A program made the position numbers and the translations under genes. Below, piece after piece: positions 61,050 to 64,000 of a DNA stretch of 64,000 nt (position 1 is its first letter; each line of letters opens with the position of its first letter). The notes under the pieces are model-generated. The model searched no databases. It was not told where the DNA came from and worked only from the letters and a program-made list of their open reading frames with translations. The stretch is taken from contig NC_057789.1 in the NCBI RefSeq assembly GCF_014905175.1, positions 3,658,001 through 3,722,000 of the forward strand, in the 5' to 3' direction. This DNA is from Aphidius gifuensis. Lineage: Eukaryota > Arthropoda > Insecta > Hymenoptera > Braconidae.

Positions 61050-64000
61050 ATGATTTCGATTGGAATTTCTTATCTTTGCATCGTTGGGGTGATTTTCTCA
61101 GCGAGGATAACTCTCCAGGTAATTAATATCAAAAAAAAAAATTACAATTTCAATTGAATTTAATTAATGAAAATATTTAATTTGCGTTCATTAGAAATTA
61201 TTGATTAAAGGGGTAGTTTATGCTTCGATGAAACCTACATATCGGATGAGTACATTAAAAAAAAATCGATAGCTTTTAATATTAATCCGTTGACGAATCA
61301 TCAAAACAATTATTTTATTTTACTGTGCTTGTTGAGATGTAAAATTCATCAAATTCAAATTAATTTAATCAATTGAATTTTAATCAATTGAAAGAAATTT
61401 TTTAATAAATAAATTTTATATATAAATTGCGAGAGAAATAGTTTTTTTTTAAAAAAAAAAAAAGAATCATTAGTTATTTTAATTTTTTAATTTTTTTTTT
61501 TGAAGGCCTCGACACCAGCTTCACCTTTCTATATCGGTGCAGCAGTTGAATATCATCCCGTTACAACTGGGGGAAATGGTACCTTTATTGCAAATAAAAA
61601 TGCGCAGAATTACGTTAAATTTTTAAAGACAGCAAGTGAAAAAGTGAGTTTTTAAATTATTTTTTAAAAATTATAAAAATCTTTTTAAAAATAAAATAAT
61701 GTCAAGTGCTATATAAAAATCGAAATAATTTCTTGAAAAATAATTGCAATTTTGTTTTATATTTTTTTACTATTATATTTATTATTATTATTTTTTTATT
61801 TATTTTTAAATACTTCAATAATGCTGATATTTTAAATTTTTTAATTTGATTTATTGAATTTTTTTTATCCACAAATAATAACAAACTTTTTCTTGTAAAT
61901 TTTTTAAAACAATTAAATAAATTTGTTTGTCTATTTTTTCTAATTTCATTTAGGATGTTGATATTATTGTTTTTCCTGAAAATGGTTTGACAAGTGGTGA
62001 ACCAGATCCACCGGGTGGTGCTGCTGGTTTAATAGCCAAAAGTTCATATATTCCAGATCCAAGAGAATCAAAAGTACCATGTCACGATGCTTCATCAACT
62101 GTCATGCAGGTAATAAAAACAAATCCACTATAAAGCCCTAATTTGTATAAAAATTTATGACTCATAAAACAAAGAAAAAGAAACAATAATAATATCTACT
62201 TTATAATGGATAGTTTTCTATCAAACCAGGTCAATAACTCGCGCACATATTTCATTAACGATTCTCCAGTAATTAAAAAAAATTCCTCAATATAAAAAAC
62301 CACAAAAATAAAATAAACTAAAAACAAATTTTAAATCTAAAAACTCCCATACTCGTAGCTTAAATAATTTTAAATTAATTATTATTGTTTATTGTTTATC
62401 GAAACATAAAGCTATTAATTAACAAACAAGTTACCCTGAAAAGACACCATATATAACTTTGTGTCATAACACCAAGGTCTCCAACAATATCACCATGTTA
62501 CGCATGACATAAATCCAATAAATATTTTTATCCTCAACAAAGCTAAAATAATAAAAAATCAATAGTTATTGTTTTTTATTTATTTTATATTTAAATTGTC
62601 GTTAAAAATAAAATAAAAAATAAAATTTTAATACAGGCGGTGAAGGACATATCATGTGCAGCTCATCGATATGGTCTTTATGTTGTGATAAATATTATTG
62701 AAAAAGTAAAATGTACTGGTGAACGTTGTGGTGCAAATAAAGATACTCATGATTTTTATAATACAAATATTGTATTTGATCGTGCTGGTACAATAATAGC
62801 ACGTTATCGTAAATATAATTTATTTGATGAAAAATTTATGAATAAAACATCAAGACCAGAGTTATCAATATTTAAAACTGATTTTAATGTAACATTTGGT
62901 CAATTTATATGCTTTGATATATTATATGAAACACCAGCATTACAATTATTACGTGAAAAAAAAATAACAGATATAATATATTCAAGTCATTGGTTTTCTG
63001 AATTACCATTTTTAACATCAAGCCAAATACAAACATCATGGTCATTTGCAAATAATGTTAATTTTTTGTCATCTGGTTTAAATTCACCATCAAGTGGTTC
63101 TGGTGGTTCTGGTATTTATGCTGGTAAAGAGGGTCTTCTTGGTCGTGTATGGTCAGAAAAACGTACAAATGCAATTGTTATATCTAAAATATCAAAAGTT
63201 GTTAATTCACGTAGATCACAACCATCAAATCCAATTGATACATCAACAATACATTATTCACAAAATGAAATAACAACAATTAATGGTACTGAACCAGTAA
63301 CACAACAAAAATTATTAAAAGATGATTTAGCACCATATAAAACAAGTGTATTTAAACCAAATAATGGTACACAAAATTTATTACTATGTGATGATGATTT
63401 TTGTTGTAATTTTACAACTAAAACAAGTCATAATGATGCTCTTATCAAAGATGCAAATGCTAAATATTACAGGTTTTTATAATCATTAATTTATCAAGTA
63501 AATAATTACTATGAAAAAAATGATACTAATATTTTTTTTCTTTTATTTAAACTAGATATCGATTTGCTGTTTTCAAAGGTGTACGTGGATATGGTAAAAA
63601 AGCAACAGCAGGTGTTGAAGTATGTGGTTTAATTGCATGTACAAATGATAATCAAAATAGTTGCAATGAACGTTTTGATATTAATACAATTGTCATTCAA
63701 CCAACAATATTTAATTCAATTAAAATAACTGGTAATTTTACAATTGGATTAAATATCCTACGTCTTCCTGTAAGTTTGACAAATGATCTTCAACCATTAA
63801 ACACACCAGATTATTCATTTATCTATGGACATATTAATAAAACACATGCAAGTTTAAAATACACATTGACAAAACCACATGGTGATTTAATGACATTTGC
63901 TATTTACGGTAGAAATTTTACAGCTGATGGACAACCAAAAACATCAACATCAACAATAGCTCAATCATCATTTTATTTGATGGCTATTATTGCCATTGGC
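61050..64000 (+). CDS. Vanin-like amidase (pantetheinase/biotinidase family), 3' end cut off
   Basis: Secreted nitrilase-superfamily amidase; family members hydrolyse pantetheine or biotin amides. Model: join(61050..61118, 61506..61643, 61954..62109, 62637..63472, 63556..>64000), in frame to the window edge. Signal peptide (MISIGISYLCIVGVIFSARI). Nitrilase catalytic triad visible: Glu in 'VFPENGLTSGEP', Lys in 'RYRKYNLFDE', Cys in 'FGQFICFDILYETPA'. 'YSSHWFSELPFLTSSQIQ' is typical of the vanin subgroup. Several NxS/T sites support secretion. A possible splice donor inside the last exon (near 63770) reads through in frame, so I keep it exonic. The missing C-terminus may carry a GPI signal. Confidence 0.92.

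Overview
This 64 kb window is nuclear DNA from an insect and reads as ordinary AT-rich intron-containing chromosome. It is about three-quarters A+T or more, with long homopolymer A/T runs, GT-AG introns mostly of 50-600 bp, and compact genes on both strands. A single-Trp/Cys-type NOS, a Toll receptor, vanin-like amidase, chymotrypsin-like proteases and a short-intron gene style suggest an arthropod. The extreme AT content and gene style make a hymenopteran, perhaps a braconid parasitoid wasp, my best guess (inference only). Nothing suggests bacterial DNA, a plasmid or a virus.

Layout, left to right. 1-9.1 kb: heparan-sulfate glucuronyl C5-epimerase (+), COQ10 (-), and SdhB (+), the last two divergent from a shared 0.5 kb promoter region. 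9.35-12.94 kb: a tandem array of four small secreted-protein genes (-), which I regard as the most interesting object here. All four share a three-exon, phase-0 structure and a C-x21-C motif in both exon 2 and exon 3. 13.7-18.8 kb: a complete 20-exon nitric oxide synthase (-). 19.9-23.0 kb: two tandem chymotrypsin-like serine protease genes (+). 23.7-26.9 kb: a 720-residue coiled-coil protein, possibly SYCP1-like (+). 27.3-29.3 kb: glycerol kinase (-), head to head with vigilin (31.6-35.6 kb, +).

35.6-41.2 kb is gene-poor. It holds a decayed, GC-richer mobile-element-like segment (38.2-39.7 kb) bordered by fragments resembling the U2 5' end, then an apparently intact U2 snRNA gene (-) flanked on both sides, in opposite orientation, by the same ~20 bp repeat. 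41.2-46.6 kb: TMX2 (-), a two-exon Toll receptor (+), and tRNA-Arg(TCG) (-). 47.0-51.7 kb: an Hsp110 gene (Hsc70Cb, +) with a heat-shock element upstream and a GC-rich in-frame cassette exon. 53.2-57.4 kb: VMA21 (-) and 10-formyltetrahydrofolate dehydrogenase (-). 61.05 kb to the end: a vanin-like amidase (+), cut by the window edge.

Most genes are unrelated housekeeping loci (respiratory chain: SdhB, COQ10; ER and proteostasis: TMX2, Hsc70Cb; V-ATPase assembly: VMA21; metabolism: GK, ALDH1L1). Toll, NOS, the proteases and the secreted array are immunity- or secretion-type genes but show no operon-like linkage. CDS models were built by hand from splice sites. Each joins in frame from ATG to stop (except the last, which runs off the end), which is the main support for the exon coordinates. 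UTRs and transcription starts are inferred.
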